Shown one piece after another: positions 8,949 through 16,346 of a DNA stretch of 51,303 bases. Location of the stretch: positions 1 to 51,303 of the forward strand of contig JAILQE010000010.1 of NCBI GenBank assembly GCA_024699125.1, in the 5' to 3' direction. This DNA is from Candidatus Saccharimonadota bacterium (lineage in GTDB: Bacteria > Patescibacteriota > Saccharimonadia > Saccharimonadales > Saccharimonadaceae). The position numbers were made by a program, and so were the translations under genes. Within the stretch, counting starts at the first letter, position 1, and every line of letters begins with the position of its first letter. The notes below the pieces were generated by a model. That model made no database searches. It worked only from the letters and a program-made list of their open reading frames with translations, and had not been told where the DNA came from.

Positions 8949-9723
8949 AATTTTTTTCTAGTTCGTCTTGGTTGGTGGACTTGCGAATGTATTTCTTGGC
9001 GAAGAGGAACATTTGCCTCATAGCATCGGCGATTTCTGGCGATTCAATGATGGTAGACATGCCATCTTTTGAGAAGTTAATGAAGGCAACGTTGTCTCCA
9101 AAAATATCGATTTCGATAGGGGAATCGTATTCGTTTGGCGGCAAAAGCGTGCGGGTGAGTAGGTATTTTTCGAGCATTTCTTTACTTTTGTTATCGGTAA
9201 ATTCTGATGCGGTGATGTCTTCTGATTTGATGCCGGCCTCGACGCGGGCATGCTTAAACTCTTGCAGCATTTCTTTATTTGCAATTACGTCGTAGCGACT
9301 GCGCACAAAGTAGAATGGTTTTTTGGTGGCGATCACCTTGTCCCAAATCATTTTGACACCTTCCTGACCATAAAAGGTGGTGGCGCCAGGAGTGTTTTGG
9401 CGTTCGTTGAAATAGTTGATCAGGGAAGGAAGGTTGCTCTCGAGGTTTTTGGCTTGTCTTGCTACCTTGCGCAAACGCTTTTCGGCGAGGCCTTCAAGAA
9501 CGGCCGGGTGATTTGGCACATAGGCGGCGATTTTGCCGCGGTCTTTTTGCGAAATGATTTCTAGAGCCTCGAGCTTTTCGGCGGCCGGATAGATGGTGGT
9601 ACGGTTTTCGCCGATGCCTTTTGCGATCTCGGTAGGAGTGCTTTGGCCGTGCTCAATTAGATATAAATAGATTTTTGCCTGGACTTCAGTAAGACCAGCT
9701 TGAATTAATAATTCGGTTTCCAT
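8947..9723 (-). CDS. TrmB-family transcriptional regulator
   Basis: A protein of 258 aa. Residues 1-70 form a winged helix-turn-helix of the TrmB/PF01978 type (LTEVQAKIYLYLIEHG, then EIAKGIGENRTTIYPAAEKL). A coiled-coil-like stretch (about 75-110) and an alpha/beta effector domain of the TrmB C-terminal kind follow. Such proteins are usually ligand-responsive repressors or activators, often of sugar uptake genes; the ligand here is unknown. A perfect 9-bp-arm palindrome (9741-9763) lies just upstream of its -10 element, which suggests autoregulation. The -10 TATAAT is 6 nt before the start codon, so the mRNA should be leaderless. It is divergent from the noncoding unit at 9847. Confidence 0.85.
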   Translation of the reverse strand: METELLIQAGLTEVQAKIYLYLIEHGQSTPTEIAKGIGENRTTIYPAAEKLEALEIISQKDRGKIAAYVPNHPAVLEGLAEKRLRKVARQAKNLESNLPSLINYFNERQNTPGATTFYGQEGVKMIWDKVIATKKPFYFVRSRYDVIANKEMLQEFKHARVEAGIKSEDITASEFTDNKSKEMLEKYLLTRTLLPPNEYDSPIEIDIFGDNVAFINFSKDGMSTIIESPEIADAMRQMFLFAKKYIRKSTNQDELEKN

Positions 9724-9740
9724 ACATTAATTATAACACG

Positions 9741-9763
9741 TTTGTCAATGTTAAATTGACAAA
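9741..9763. promoter_or_regulatory. perfect palindromic operator candidate
   Basis: TTTGTCAAT-GTTAA-ATTGACAAA has 9-bp arms and a 5-bp centre. It lies 6 bp upstream of the TrmB gene's -10 element, over its spacer and -35 region. A half site, ATTGACAAT, recurs at 9811-9819 across the -35 of the divergent noncoding transcript. The TrmB-type protein next door is the obvious candidate binder (inference). Confidence 0.7.
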
Positions 9764-9811
9764 AATTTCATAAAATTACCCCTGTAAAATTGGGTGGCTG
9801 GCGTTGTTTGA

Positions 9812-9840
9812 TTGACAATTAAGGCGTTTTTTTGTATAAT
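9812..9840 (+). promoter_or_regulatory. consensus promoter of a noncoding transcript
   Basis: TTGACA (9812-9817), exactly 17 nt, TATAAT (9835-9840). Both hexamers are perfect consensus, one of the strongest promoters in the window. Expected start about 9847. Confidence 0.85.
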
Positions 9841-9846
9841 AGTGGC

Positions 9847-10037
9847 AACAATTGAGCAAATATTGTGAAGCGTTTGTGAGATTGTTGAAAATAAGAATTA
9901 GAGAAAACAAACATTGCGCTCAGCTTGCTACGCATGGGCTGAGCCAAGGGAATAAGACTTACTCTTTCGGCTCTGCTCATGATATATGATTTTTTTGAGT
10001 TATCCCCCAGTTGGCAATTGCTGACTGGGGGATTTTT
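9847..10037 (+). ncRNA. putative structured ncRNA, ~190 nt, unknown class
   Basis: A promoter-to-terminator unit without a plausible ORF. A 5' stem pairs CAACAAT (9845-9851) with ATTGTTG (9881-9887) around a UGAG/UGAG internal loop that could form tandem G-A pairs. A second stem pairs GCTCAGC with GCTGAGC (about 9918-9944), and an alternative pairs GAGCC with GGCTC (about 9941-9973). The 3' end is a terminator: ATCCCCCAGT (10002-10011) with ACTGGGGGAT (10024-10033), then T5. Size and promoter strength resemble 6S RNA, but I see no 6S, tmRNA, SRP or RNase P signature. The first base of the 5' stem may precede the start site. Confidence 0.6.
10002..10037 (+). terminator. intrinsic terminator of the 9847 ncRNA
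   Basis: A 10-bp perfect stem (10002-10011 with 10024-10033) followed by TTTTT. It lies before the -10 element of the next gene (10050-10055), so the ncRNA and the methyltransferase gene are separate units. Confidence 0.88.
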
Positions 10038-10061
10038 CATGCTTGGTGTTATAATGGAGCT

Positions 10062-10583
10062 ATGGAAGATAATCGCAATTTGGTTGATGAATATAAGGGC
10101 CTGCCTAATGAACAAATTTTTGATTCACTAGCCAAAAAGCGAAACAGCTTGGAAGTTGCGATTGAAAATGTTGAACACGATTTTAATATTGGCACGATTG
10201 TCCGTAACGCAAATTCATTTAATGTGAACAAAGTTCATATTATTGGGCGTAAAAAATATAATCGTCGTGGGGCGATGTGTACCGATAAATATATAGAGGT
10301 GGTGCACCATGCTACCATCGAGGATTTTTTGGCGACACAGCAGGGGAGGGAACTTGTTGCAATTGAAAACAACACACCACGTGCATTACCATTAAATGAT
10401 AAAAAATTTGTACAAGAAACGACGCTGATTTTTGGCTCGGAGGGGGATGGAATTTCTTCGGAACTTTTGGAGAAGGCGCACGACGTCCGCTTTATTGAAA
10501 GCTTTGGTTCGACGCGCTCGGTAAACGTGGGAGTAGCCGCAGGAATTGCGATGTATGAGTGGACGCGTCAAAGGGTGCTTTGA
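10062..10583 (+). CDS. SpoU/TrmH-family RNA 2'-O-methyltransferase
   Basis: The product is 173 aa. The SPOUT knot motifs are visible: NIGTIVRNANSF (motif 1), LIFGSEGDGIS (motif 2) and STRSVNVGVAAGIAMYEW (motif 3, SAM-binding knot). The family methylates ribose in tRNA or rRNA with S-adenosylmethionine; the target here cannot be read from sequence. The start at 10062 is set by TATAAT at 10050-10055, exactly 6 nt upstream, with an extended -10 TGT, so the mRNA is probably leaderless. The last 29 nt overlap the deacetylase gene. Confidence 0.88.
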   Translation: MEDNRNLVDEYKGLPNEQIFDSLAKKRNSLEVAIENVEHDFNIGTIVRNANSFNVNKVHIIGRKKYNRRGAMCTDKYIEVVHHATIEDFLATQQGRELVAIENNTPRALPLNDKKFVQETTLIFGSEGDGISSELLEKAHDVRFIESFGSTRSVNVGVAAGIAMYEWTRQRVL

Positions 10584-11358
10584 TTCGGTTAACGCACGCT
10601 GGCCGTGGCTAAAAATCGCCCTGCCCGTCGTGATTATTTTAGTTTTTATTATTAGAACTCTAGCGCCGGTAGGTGATTATGATGCCGTGCGTTTGGCGCC
10701 AATGCAAACGCATGCAGAGGTACCGGCGCGTCCGGTGCGTAGTTTTGAAGGTAAGAAACTGGTGGCTCTTACCTTTGATGATGGTCCAAGCCCAGCCACT
10801 ACGCCGAGGCTACTTGATATTTTGAAAGAGCAGCAGGTGCCGGCGACCTTTTTTGAACTGGGTTCGCTGGTGAAACGCAACGCTTGGATTACGCAGCGCG
10901 CTTTAAAGGAAGGACACGAAATTGCTAGCCATACGATGTGGCACCAAAACCTGGCGCGGCTGTCGGCTAGCGCGGTGCAGAGTGATGTGAGTGAGGCCAA
11001 CGCGGCATTTGTTGCGGCGATTGGCTATGTGCCAGAGTTGGTGCGGCCGCCATACGGTTCAATTAATGGGGAAACTTGGAAGTATTTTGGTGGTGCAACA
11101 ATGATTTCATGGTCTGTAGATACGCTGGATTGGAAGTATCGCAACACGGAATCGATAATGAATTATTTGGTTAGTCAGGTTAGTGATGGTGCAATCGTAT
11201 TGATGCATGATATTCATGCTACTTCTGTAGATGCGGTGCCATCGGTAATCGTGAAACTTCGCGAAATGGGCTACGAATTTGTGACGGTTTCTGAGCTCAT
11301 CAAAATGCGCGGCGTTACCGTAGAACAGAGTAAAATGTATACAAATTTTGCACCTTAG
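10555..11358 (+). CDS. membrane-anchored polysaccharide deacetylase (NodB domain)
   Basis: A 267-aa protein with an N-terminal signal anchor (about residues 16-36) and a NodB/CE4 domain. The motifs are TFDDGPS (about 73-79), the metal-site HEIASHTMWH, RPPYG, SVDTLDW and LMHD. Family members remove N-acetyl groups from peptidoglycan or other cell-wall sugars outside the membrane using a divalent metal. The start is taken as ATG 10555 with AGGA about 10 nt upstream; a TTG at 10546 is also in frame. The gene starts inside the methyltransferase gene, which suggests translational coupling. It ends 4 nt inside the convergent 11355 gene. Confidence 0.88.
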   Translation: MSGRVKGCFDSVNARWPWLKIALPVVIILVFIIRTLAPVGDYDAVRLAPMQTHAEVPARPVRSFEGKKLVALTFDDGPSPATTPRLLDILKEQQVPATFFELGSLVKRNAWITQRALKEGHEIASHTMWHQNLARLSASAVQSDVSEANAAFVAAIGYVPELVRPPYGSINGETWKYFGGATMISWSVDTLDWKYRNTESIMNYLVSQVSDGAIVLMHDIHATSVDAVPSVIVKLREMGYEFVTVSELIKMRGVTVEQSKMYTNFAP

Positions 11359-11585
11359 TGGAAGAATAAACTGAGGATTGCGCCAAGTACAAGAGTGTGC
11401 AAATTGGCGGTTACTAAAAAGCCGACGATGATAGTAATAATACCAACGAGTTTAACGCGGTCGTAAGAGCGGACACCGCTTGCGAGGTTGTCGGAAATTT
11501 GGCGATAAAAAATTACGATGAGGCCACCCGCAATCAGAATTACTAGCCCACCGATAAACCAACCAAGGTCAAAAGTCCAGTTCAT
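11355..11585 (-). CDS. small two-helix membrane protein, 76 aa
   Basis: Two predicted membrane helices (about residues 7-27 and 46-72) are separated by a short polar loop with several Arg/Lys. I do not recognise a family. It overlaps the deacetylase stop by 4 nt and is divergent from the L,D-transpeptidase gene, sharing a palindromic promoter region. The -10 TATAAT is 6 nt before the start, so the mRNA should be leaderless. Confidence 0.65.
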   Translation of the reverse strand: MNWTFDLGWFIGGLVILIAGGLIVIFYRQISDNLASGVRSYDRVKLVGIITIIVGFLVTANLHTLVLGAILSLFFH

Positions 11586-11591
11586 AAGAAT

Positions 11592-11615
11592 ATTATAGCA
11601 GGTTTTTGCTATAAT
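11592..11615. promoter_or_regulatory. back-to-back palindromic promoters (11585- / 11622+)
   Basis: ATTATAGCA-GGTTTT-TGCTATAAT: two extended -10 elements (TGCTATAAT) face away from each other in one near-perfect palindrome. Each is 6 nt from its own start codon. RNA polymerase cannot occupy both at once, so the two genes may be mutually exclusive at initiation. Confidence 0.7.
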
Positions 11616-11621
11616 AATAAG

Positions 11622-12740
11622 GTGGACAGCAACGAGATAAACATAACAAAACCTAAGAAAAAGCGTGCAGTTAAGGTGATAATTTTGGTCACCATTTTTG
11701 CTGCGGTGGCTGCTGTAGCTTCGTTTGTGTTGATGTGGGTGTTTAGGCCAGTTCGTTACACGGTAAATACCGGTTTATCTTTTGAAGTGAAATCAAATCA
11801 GACAGCGAGCGCATTAATTTCTGAGATTTCGGATGGGGAAATGACTGATCCGGATGCGCAACTTGATACTGCTACGATTGGTGAGCATACTTCTAGTATT
11901 GAGCTTACGAGTGCGGCCGGCATCAAAGAAACCGTGGATGTATCTTATAGCGTGGTAGATACTACGCCGCCGGTGATTGAAGGTGAAGATGGAATCACGG
12001 TGTATAGGGGTAGTGAAAGTAATATCAAGACAGAATTCTTTATGGTTACTGATAACTACGACGAGGAAGTGCAAGTTGATTTGGTAGGTGATTACAACTA
12101 TCAGGCGGTGGGGGAATATGAGCTAGGGATTAAGGCTACAGATAAGAGTGGCAACGAAGCGATTAAGAATTTTAAGCTGAACGTGGTGGTTGATCCGAAT
12201 GAGGAAAAGGCCATCGTCGTGGGTTACTATATCAAGGTAAACCGCCGCCGTAATGTGGTGATGGTATATGGGATGAATAAGGATGGTGAGCTGATCAGCC
12301 TGGTGCGCACGATGGTTTCTTCGGTGGGGAGGGCCGATTCTGAAACGCCGCTTGGTAAATTCACGGTTTCGGACCGCTACGAGACTCTCTATCTGGTGGG
12401 CAACGTATGGGGGCGCTATGCTACGCGTATTAACGGGCCATATTTCTTCCATTCAGTGCCGTATTTTACCAAGGGTAACCCGCATTGGGACAATCTGGAG
12501 TATCTTGAATACAACAAGTTGGGCGAGCCGGCTTCGGCTGGCTGCGTAAGGTTACCGCTCGCGGATGCAGTTTGGATTTATCAAAATGTGAAGGCCGGCA
12601 CCGTGGTAGAGATTTATGATGATGATAATTTGCCGGCGGGCGTAGAGCAGCCAGCAATACCGGCCAGAATTGACGTGAATGACACCGTGAAACGGGGATG
12701 GGAACCAGCGGATTGGGACTCTGCTAGCCCGTGGAATTAG
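11622..12740 (+). CDS. L,D-transpeptidase (YkuD domain), membrane-anchored
   Basis: The 372-aa product starts with GTG. A Lys-rich cytoplasmic tail and a membrane helix (about 18-40) precede an extracytoplasmic part. That part has an Ig-like domain of the DUF5011 kind (DTTPPVIEG...GEYELGIKATDKSGN, about 108-185) and a C-terminal YkuD catalytic domain. The catalytic motif is HSVPYF...SAGCVRLP, with the nucleophile at about Cys308. The family makes 3-3 crosslinks in peptidoglycan or attaches proteins to it. TATAAT at 11610-11615 is 6 nt before the GTG, which supports the start and a leaderless mRNA. Confidence 0.9.
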   Translation: MDSNEINITKPKKKRAVKVIILVTIFAAVAAVASFVLMWVFRPVRYTVNTGLSFEVKSNQTASALISEISDGEMTDPDAQLDTATIGEHTSSIELTSAAGIKETVDVSYSVVDTTPPVIEGEDGITVYRGSESNIKTEFFMVTDNYDEEVQVDLVGDYNYQAVGEYELGIKATDKSGNEAIKNFKLNVVVDPNEEKAIVVGYYIKVNRRRNVVMVYGMNKDGELISLVRTMVSSVGRADSETPLGKFTVSDRYETLYLVGNVWGRYATRINGPYFFHSVPYFTKGNPHWDNLEYLEYNKLGEPASAGCVRLPLADAVWIYQNVKAGTVVEIYDDDNLPAGVEQPAIPARIDVNDTVKRGWEPADWDSASPWN

Positions 12741-12762
12741 GGTGTTTTAAGAGGTCATATTG

Positions 12763-12791
12763 TTGACAAAAATAAACATATGTGCTATAAT
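12763..12791 (+). promoter_or_regulatory. consensus promoter of the 12938 leader
   Basis: TTGACA (12763-12768), 17 nt, TATAAT (12786-12791). Expected start about 12798, leaving a leader of about 140 nt. Confidence 0.85.
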
Positions 12792-12797
12792 TAGAAG

Positions 12798-12937
12798 GTG
12801 TTAGGTTTTTATTGAGCCTAATAGAAGTTTAATTTTGAGATCAGTTTTCTCCTATGACTTCTGGCTCATTTTGGTCGGCTCTAAGAGGTGGCTAAAATGA
12901 GCTAGAAGCTCAAAAATACACATAAAGGAGAAAATGT
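12798..12937 (+). promoter_or_regulatory. structured 5' leader with an anti-Shine-Dalgarno element (riboswitch-like)
   Basis: Stem P1 pairs TTAGG (801-805 of 12k) with CCTAA (817-821). P2 pairs AGAAGT (12823-12828) with ACTTCT (12857-12862). P3 pairs GCTCATTTT (12864-12872) with AAAATGAGC (12894-12902). Within P2's loop, TTTTCTCCT (12845-12853) is a perfect 9-nt complement of AGGAGAAAA (12926-12934), the ribosome binding site of the next gene. That pairing crosses P2, so it is either a pseudoknot or an alternative fold. The layout is that of a translational switch. I cannot match it to a named riboswitch class. Confidence 0.65.
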
Positions 12938-13414
12938 ATGAGCGAAGAACGAAACATGAAGGTTGGGGTGGCTGTAGATTTGTTGTCAAAATTTGATTTT
13001 GGCAACGAGAACTACGACTACATGGTGGAATTTTTCTACCAGTATTACGCCGGTGGTGCTTATGTCTCTCGGGTGTCGAGCTTCGAGGAGAAGTTGCATC
13101 TTTGGGATGCTGACCAGTGGCGCCGTTTTGCTTCTACGTCTGGGTTTAACCTTTTCTCAATGCGGATCGTAATCTATCCGAAGAGTAAAGGACTTCTCCC
13201 CGCAGGGCTTGAGGCAACCAAGCTTGTCCTCGGTGAGCCGCACTTTGATCGCCTGATTTATAAAGACAAGGAAAAACATTCGTATCAGACTTGGCTTTTC
13301 CCGTGTCAGACGAGTAAGTTGTGTTCTGCTGAGGCTGTATTTAGCTATATCGGTACGATTGAGGACGGACAGTCTGAAAGAGTGCGGACCGATTTGGCCC
13401 TGGCTTTGGCGTGA
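12938..13414 (+). CDS. hypothetical protein, 158 aa, under a switch-like leader
   Basis: Unrecognised. It is predicted soluble, rich in aromatic residues (FFYQYYAGG around residue 32), with two cysteines near residues 128 and 134. It has no signal peptide or repeat. AGGAG at 12926-12930 with a 7-nt gap sets the start at 12938. A consensus promoter, a long folded leader and its own terminator make it a stand-alone regulated unit between cell-wall and transporter genes. Any function would be a guess. Confidence 0.65.
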   Translation: MSEERNMKVGVAVDLLSKFDFGNENYDYMVEFFYQYYAGGAYVSRVSSFEEKLHLWDADQWRRFASTSGFNLFSMRIVIYPKSKGLLPAGLEATKLVLGEPHFDRLIYKDKEKHSYQTWLFPCQTSKLCSAEAVFSYIGTIEDGQSERVRTDLALALA

Positions 13415-13436
13415 CCCTGCGTTTCTCTGATCTCTA

Positions 13437-13481
13437 CCCCCGGCTTTGCATACTTAGTATGCGGGCCGGGGTGCTTTTTTT
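13437..13481 (+). terminator. intrinsic terminator of 12938
   Basis: CCCCGGC (13437-13443) pairs with GCCGGGG (13465-13471), with an inner GCATAC/GTATGC stem, followed by a T7 tract. Confidence 0.88.
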
Positions 13482-13510
13482 ATCACGAAACTCCGTGATA
13501 TAATGGGGCT

Positions 13511-15322
13511 ATGAAAAAGCGTAAGACACGCAGGGCGGAGCCAAATTATCCGCGCATTTCGCTGAAGTCTATCTTTTATGTGACGCGTATTTATCACAAG
13601 GCTGTGGGGCCTAAGTCGATCTTTTTCGTGCTTTACCGGGTCTATAATTCGGTTTTGCCATCGGTAACGGCGGTGTTGGCTGGTCTTGTGGTGACGGCGA
13701 TTGCCGAGGCGATTGGTACGCATGATTTAACTAACGTTTTGATTTTTGTGGGGATCTTGCTGGGTGTACAACTTCTTAATACAGTGCTTGGGATGATTAA
13801 TGATTTTCTTTCGGTGCGCACGTTTGAGGACGTTTATATTTACGTCAATAAACAGGTAGCAACTAAGTATATTCAGATTCCTTTGAGGGTGCGCGAGAGC
13901 AGGGAATTTGCTGATAAATTTAACCGCGTGAGTGATTTTGCGGGGTCACTGCCTGGGATTTCGAATGAGATTATTAGTGCGATTTCGGCGGTAATTAGTT
14001 TGATTTCGGTGATGGTGGCTACGCTAACCATTTCGCCAGTCGTGACTCTAGTCGTGATGCTTTCGGCGATTCCATCTTCGGTGCTAGCGCTGAGATTGTC
14101 GTCGCGACGTCGTCGTAACTGGCGCGAATTCACCAAGGATCGCCGCGTAGCATTCACTATTAAAGAGAAGATTTTGAATTCTAACAACGCGCTTGAACTC
14201 GAGATGAACGGGCTTAGTAGTTATCTGGTAAATCGCATGATCAAGGCTAATCGTCATAGCCAGGAGCAGGATATTTTGGACCAAAAACGCTTTTTGTGGC
14301 CGCGCTTTGGATCGAATGCACTAGAGGTGGTGACGAATTTTGGCGTGATGCTGTTTGTGGCGGTTGAAATTATTTATGAAAAGCTGGCAATTGGTCAATT
14401 CTTCACGATTCGCACATTGCTTTCGCAGCTGAGCTCAAATATTTCGATGCTGTTTAGCGACATCGCCTATGTAAGTGAGAATTTGGTGAACGCCACGGAC
14501 TACATGGAGTTTATGGAAGCGCCGGTGAAGCCAAGCGGGGATATTAAAGTTGTGACGACGCCTAAAATTGAGTTTAAAAATGTATCGTTCAGCTATCCAA
14601 ATACTGATGTAAAGGCGCTTGATGATGTGAGTTTTACTCTGGAGCCGGGCGATTCGATGGCGATTGTGGGTGAGAACGGCGCCGGCAAGACTACGCTAAT
14701 TAAGCTTTTGATTGGGGCGTACGAGCCAACCGAGGGTGTGATTTTGGTCAATGGCGAGCCGTTTTCTAAGATTAATTATGAGAGCTATTTGGCGCAGCTT
14801 GGTACCCTGTTTCAGGAGTATCCGCGTTATGAGTTTGCGACTCTGGGTGAGAATGTTTGGTTTGGTGATATTAATAAGAACTATGATGAAAAGGCGGTGC
14901 AACATGCTTTGTCTCTAGCCGATCTAGAGAATTTGCCCGCGACTTACGATAAAGGCTTGAACCAGATTTTGTCGAAAGACTTTGATGAATCTTCGACCAC
15001 GGATCTTTCTGGTGGGCAGTGGCAACGCCTGGCGATTGCGCGGGTGCTGTTTAGAGCGCCTAACGTGCTACTTCTAGATGAGCCGACCTCGGCAATTGAT
15101 GCAAAGTCTGAACAAAAGATTTTAGGTAACGTGTTTGAAATCCAAAAAGGGAAGTCCACGGTGATTATTTCGCATCGCTTCTCGACCGTTCGTAAGGCTA
15201 AGCACATCATTGTGCTAGATCACGGAAAGATGATTGAATCTGGCACGCACGACGAGCTGGTTAAAAAACGCGGTGGGGTTTATAAGGCTTTGTTTGAGGC
15301 ACAGGCTGAAGGGTATAACTAA
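13511..15322 (+). CDS. ABC transporter, fused permease and ATPase
   Basis: A 603-aa half-transporter of the exporter type. Residues about 35-320 are an ABC transmembrane domain. The nucleotide-binding domain has Walker A GENGAGKTT, Q-loop LFQEYPRY, signature LSGGQWQRLAIAR, Walker B VLLLDEPTSAID and H-loop ISHRFSTV. It probably works as a homodimer exporting a lipid, peptide or drug; the substrate is unknown. TATAAT (13499-13504) is 6 nt before the start codon, so the mRNA should be leaderless. It stands alone between two terminators. Confidence 0.9.
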   Translation: MKKRKTRRAEPNYPRISLKSIFYVTRIYHKAVGPKSIFFVLYRVYNSVLPSVTAVLAGLVVTAIAEAIGTHDLTNVLIFVGILLGVQLLNTVLGMINDFLSVRTFEDVYIYVNKQVATKYIQIPLRVRESREFADKFNRVSDFAGSLPGISNEIISAISAVISLISVMVATLTISPVVTLVVMLSAIPSSVLALRLSSRRRRNWREFTKDRRVAFTIKEKILNSNNALELEMNGLSSYLVNRMIKANRHSQEQDILDQKRFLWPRFGSNALEVVTNFGVMLFVAVEIIYEKLAIGQFFTIRTLLSQLSSNISMLFSDIAYVSENLVNATDYMEFMEAPVKPSGDIKVVTTPKIEFKNVSFSYPNTDVKALDDVSFTLEPGDSMAIVGENGAGKTTLIKLLIGAYEPTEGVILVNGEPFSKINYESYLAQLGTLFQEYPRYEFATLGENVWFGDINKNYDEKAVQHALSLADLENLPATYDKGLNQILSKDFDESSTTDLSGGQWQRLAIARVLFRAPNVLLLDEPTSAIDAKSEQKILGNVFEIQKGKSTVIISHRFSTVRKAKHIIVLDHGKMIESGTHDELVKKRGGVYKALFEAQAEGYN

Positions 15323-15331
15323 TTTTGCAAT

Positions 15332-15365
15332 AAAAAGCCCTGCAGCAAACGCTGCAGGGTTTTTG
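15332..15365 (+). terminator. intrinsic terminator of the ABC transporter gene
   Basis: CCCTGCAGC-AAAC-GCTGCAGGG (15338-15359) followed by T5, with an A-run on the left. Confidence 0.9.
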
Positions 15366-15453
15366 TTAGGATCTCTTGGTGAATGCGGTACTGCTCCTGT
15401 GTGTTTTAAATATAAGCGTGTTATAATGAAAGTAGTAATAGGAAAGGATAACA

Positions 15454-16242
15454 ATGGAACAAGAGAAAAAGCCAGCCACGTGTGAGTGCGAGAAAGGCAA
15501 ATGCAAGTGCTGCAAATGTGGCAAAGGTTTGAAAATTGCCGTGGTGGTTACCACCATTTTGGCCCTTGCGGGTGCCGGATTTGGCGTTTATGGGATGTTT
15601 TTCAAGAAAAGCGCTCAGCCTGCGCCTGTCGCTAAGCCAGAGGCAGAAGTAGAAGAAGGTAAAGAGTGGGCAGAGCGGGTCCCAACTAGAATGACTGTTT
15701 CGTATGCGCAATACTTTTTGAACCAGAAGCTCAAGTTGCCAAAGTATTCTGGGGCTGGGGTGTTGTCTTATGGCGATACGTTGACCGAGAGCGACAAAGC
15801 AAAGATTATTCGTGAACTTGGTGATGCTAAGGAGACGAAAGACAAAGAATGCCAGACCGGAGCATATATCACTAGGGAAGAATACGAAACTCTATATAAA
15901 TCGTTGTTTGGGACGGATTTTGTATTTGATCCGAACGAAGCTTACGCTACGCGCACAGGCTACGGCTATTTCTCTGATAAACCATGCACCTGTGAAGAGA
16001 GTTGTGATGCAACCGCTGTTGAAAATGGCTATTTCCAATGGAATAACACCTTTATGGGTATTAGAGTCAACTACATCGTTGAAAGCGTAGACGAACACTC
16101 GATTTACGGCAAGACCTATACCCTTTATGATGGCCAGTTTGATGAGTCAAGCGAGCCGCAATTGTCAGGTAGATTTGAAATCAAATACGCCAAAAATGAT
16201 GACGGATACTACATTACTGCCATTAAAAAATTGGGTGAATAA
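15454..16242 (+). CDS. single-pass membrane protein with a Cys-rich cytoplasmic tail
   Basis: The 262-aa product begins with a short tail packed with cysteines (CECEKGKCKCCKCGKG, six to seven Cys within residues 10-23). A membrane helix (about 27-49), an acidic Pro/Ala linker and an extracytoplasmic domain of about 190 aa follow, with CTCEESC near residue 171. The tail looks like a zinc or other metal site on the inner face, joined to an outer domain I do not recognise. That combination could sense metal or redox state, an inference. GGAAAGGA precedes the start, with an extended -10 TGTTATAAT upstream. It is the first gene of a three-ORF operon. Confidence 0.75.
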   Translation: MEQEKKPATCECEKGKCKCCKCGKGLKIAVVVTTILALAGAGFGVYGMFFKKSAQPAPVAKPEAEVEEGKEWAERVPTRMTVSYAQYFLNQKLKLPKYSGAGVLSYGDTLTESDKAKIIRELGDAKETKDKECQTGAYITREEYETLYKSLFGTDFVFDPNEAYATRTGYGYFSDKPCTCEESCDATAVENGYFQWNNTFMGIRVNYIVESVDEHSIYGKTYTLYDGQFDESSEPQLSGRFEIKYAKNDDGYYITAIKKLGE

Positions 16243-16346
16243 TGAGCGCGGCTTTTGAGAATGATAATCCACTTAAAAAACAGATGGTGGAGCGCGAAAG
16301 ACGAGTACTTGAGATCATCAGGGAGGAAAAACATGGGCACGACTAA
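16242..16346 (+). CDS. 34-aa small ORF, coupled to both neighbours
   Basis: The start codon overlaps the stop of the preceding gene (TAATG at 16240-16244). The last 14 nt overlap the start of the next gene at 16333, whose GGGAGG site lies inside this ORF. The predicted peptide is highly charged (VEREERR-like stretch with Arg/Glu, ending EEKHGHD) and probably helical, with no membrane segment. It could be a real micro-protein or a translated linker that couples expression of the two membrane proteins. The layout argues that ribosomes pass through it. Confidence 0.5.
   Translation: MSAAFENDNPLKKQMVERERRVLEIIREEKHGHD

Noticed and set aside
9847-10037. The 9847 unit called outright as 6S RNA
   Set aside because: I could not build the long closing stem and central bubble of 6S from the sequence; only its size and promoter fit.
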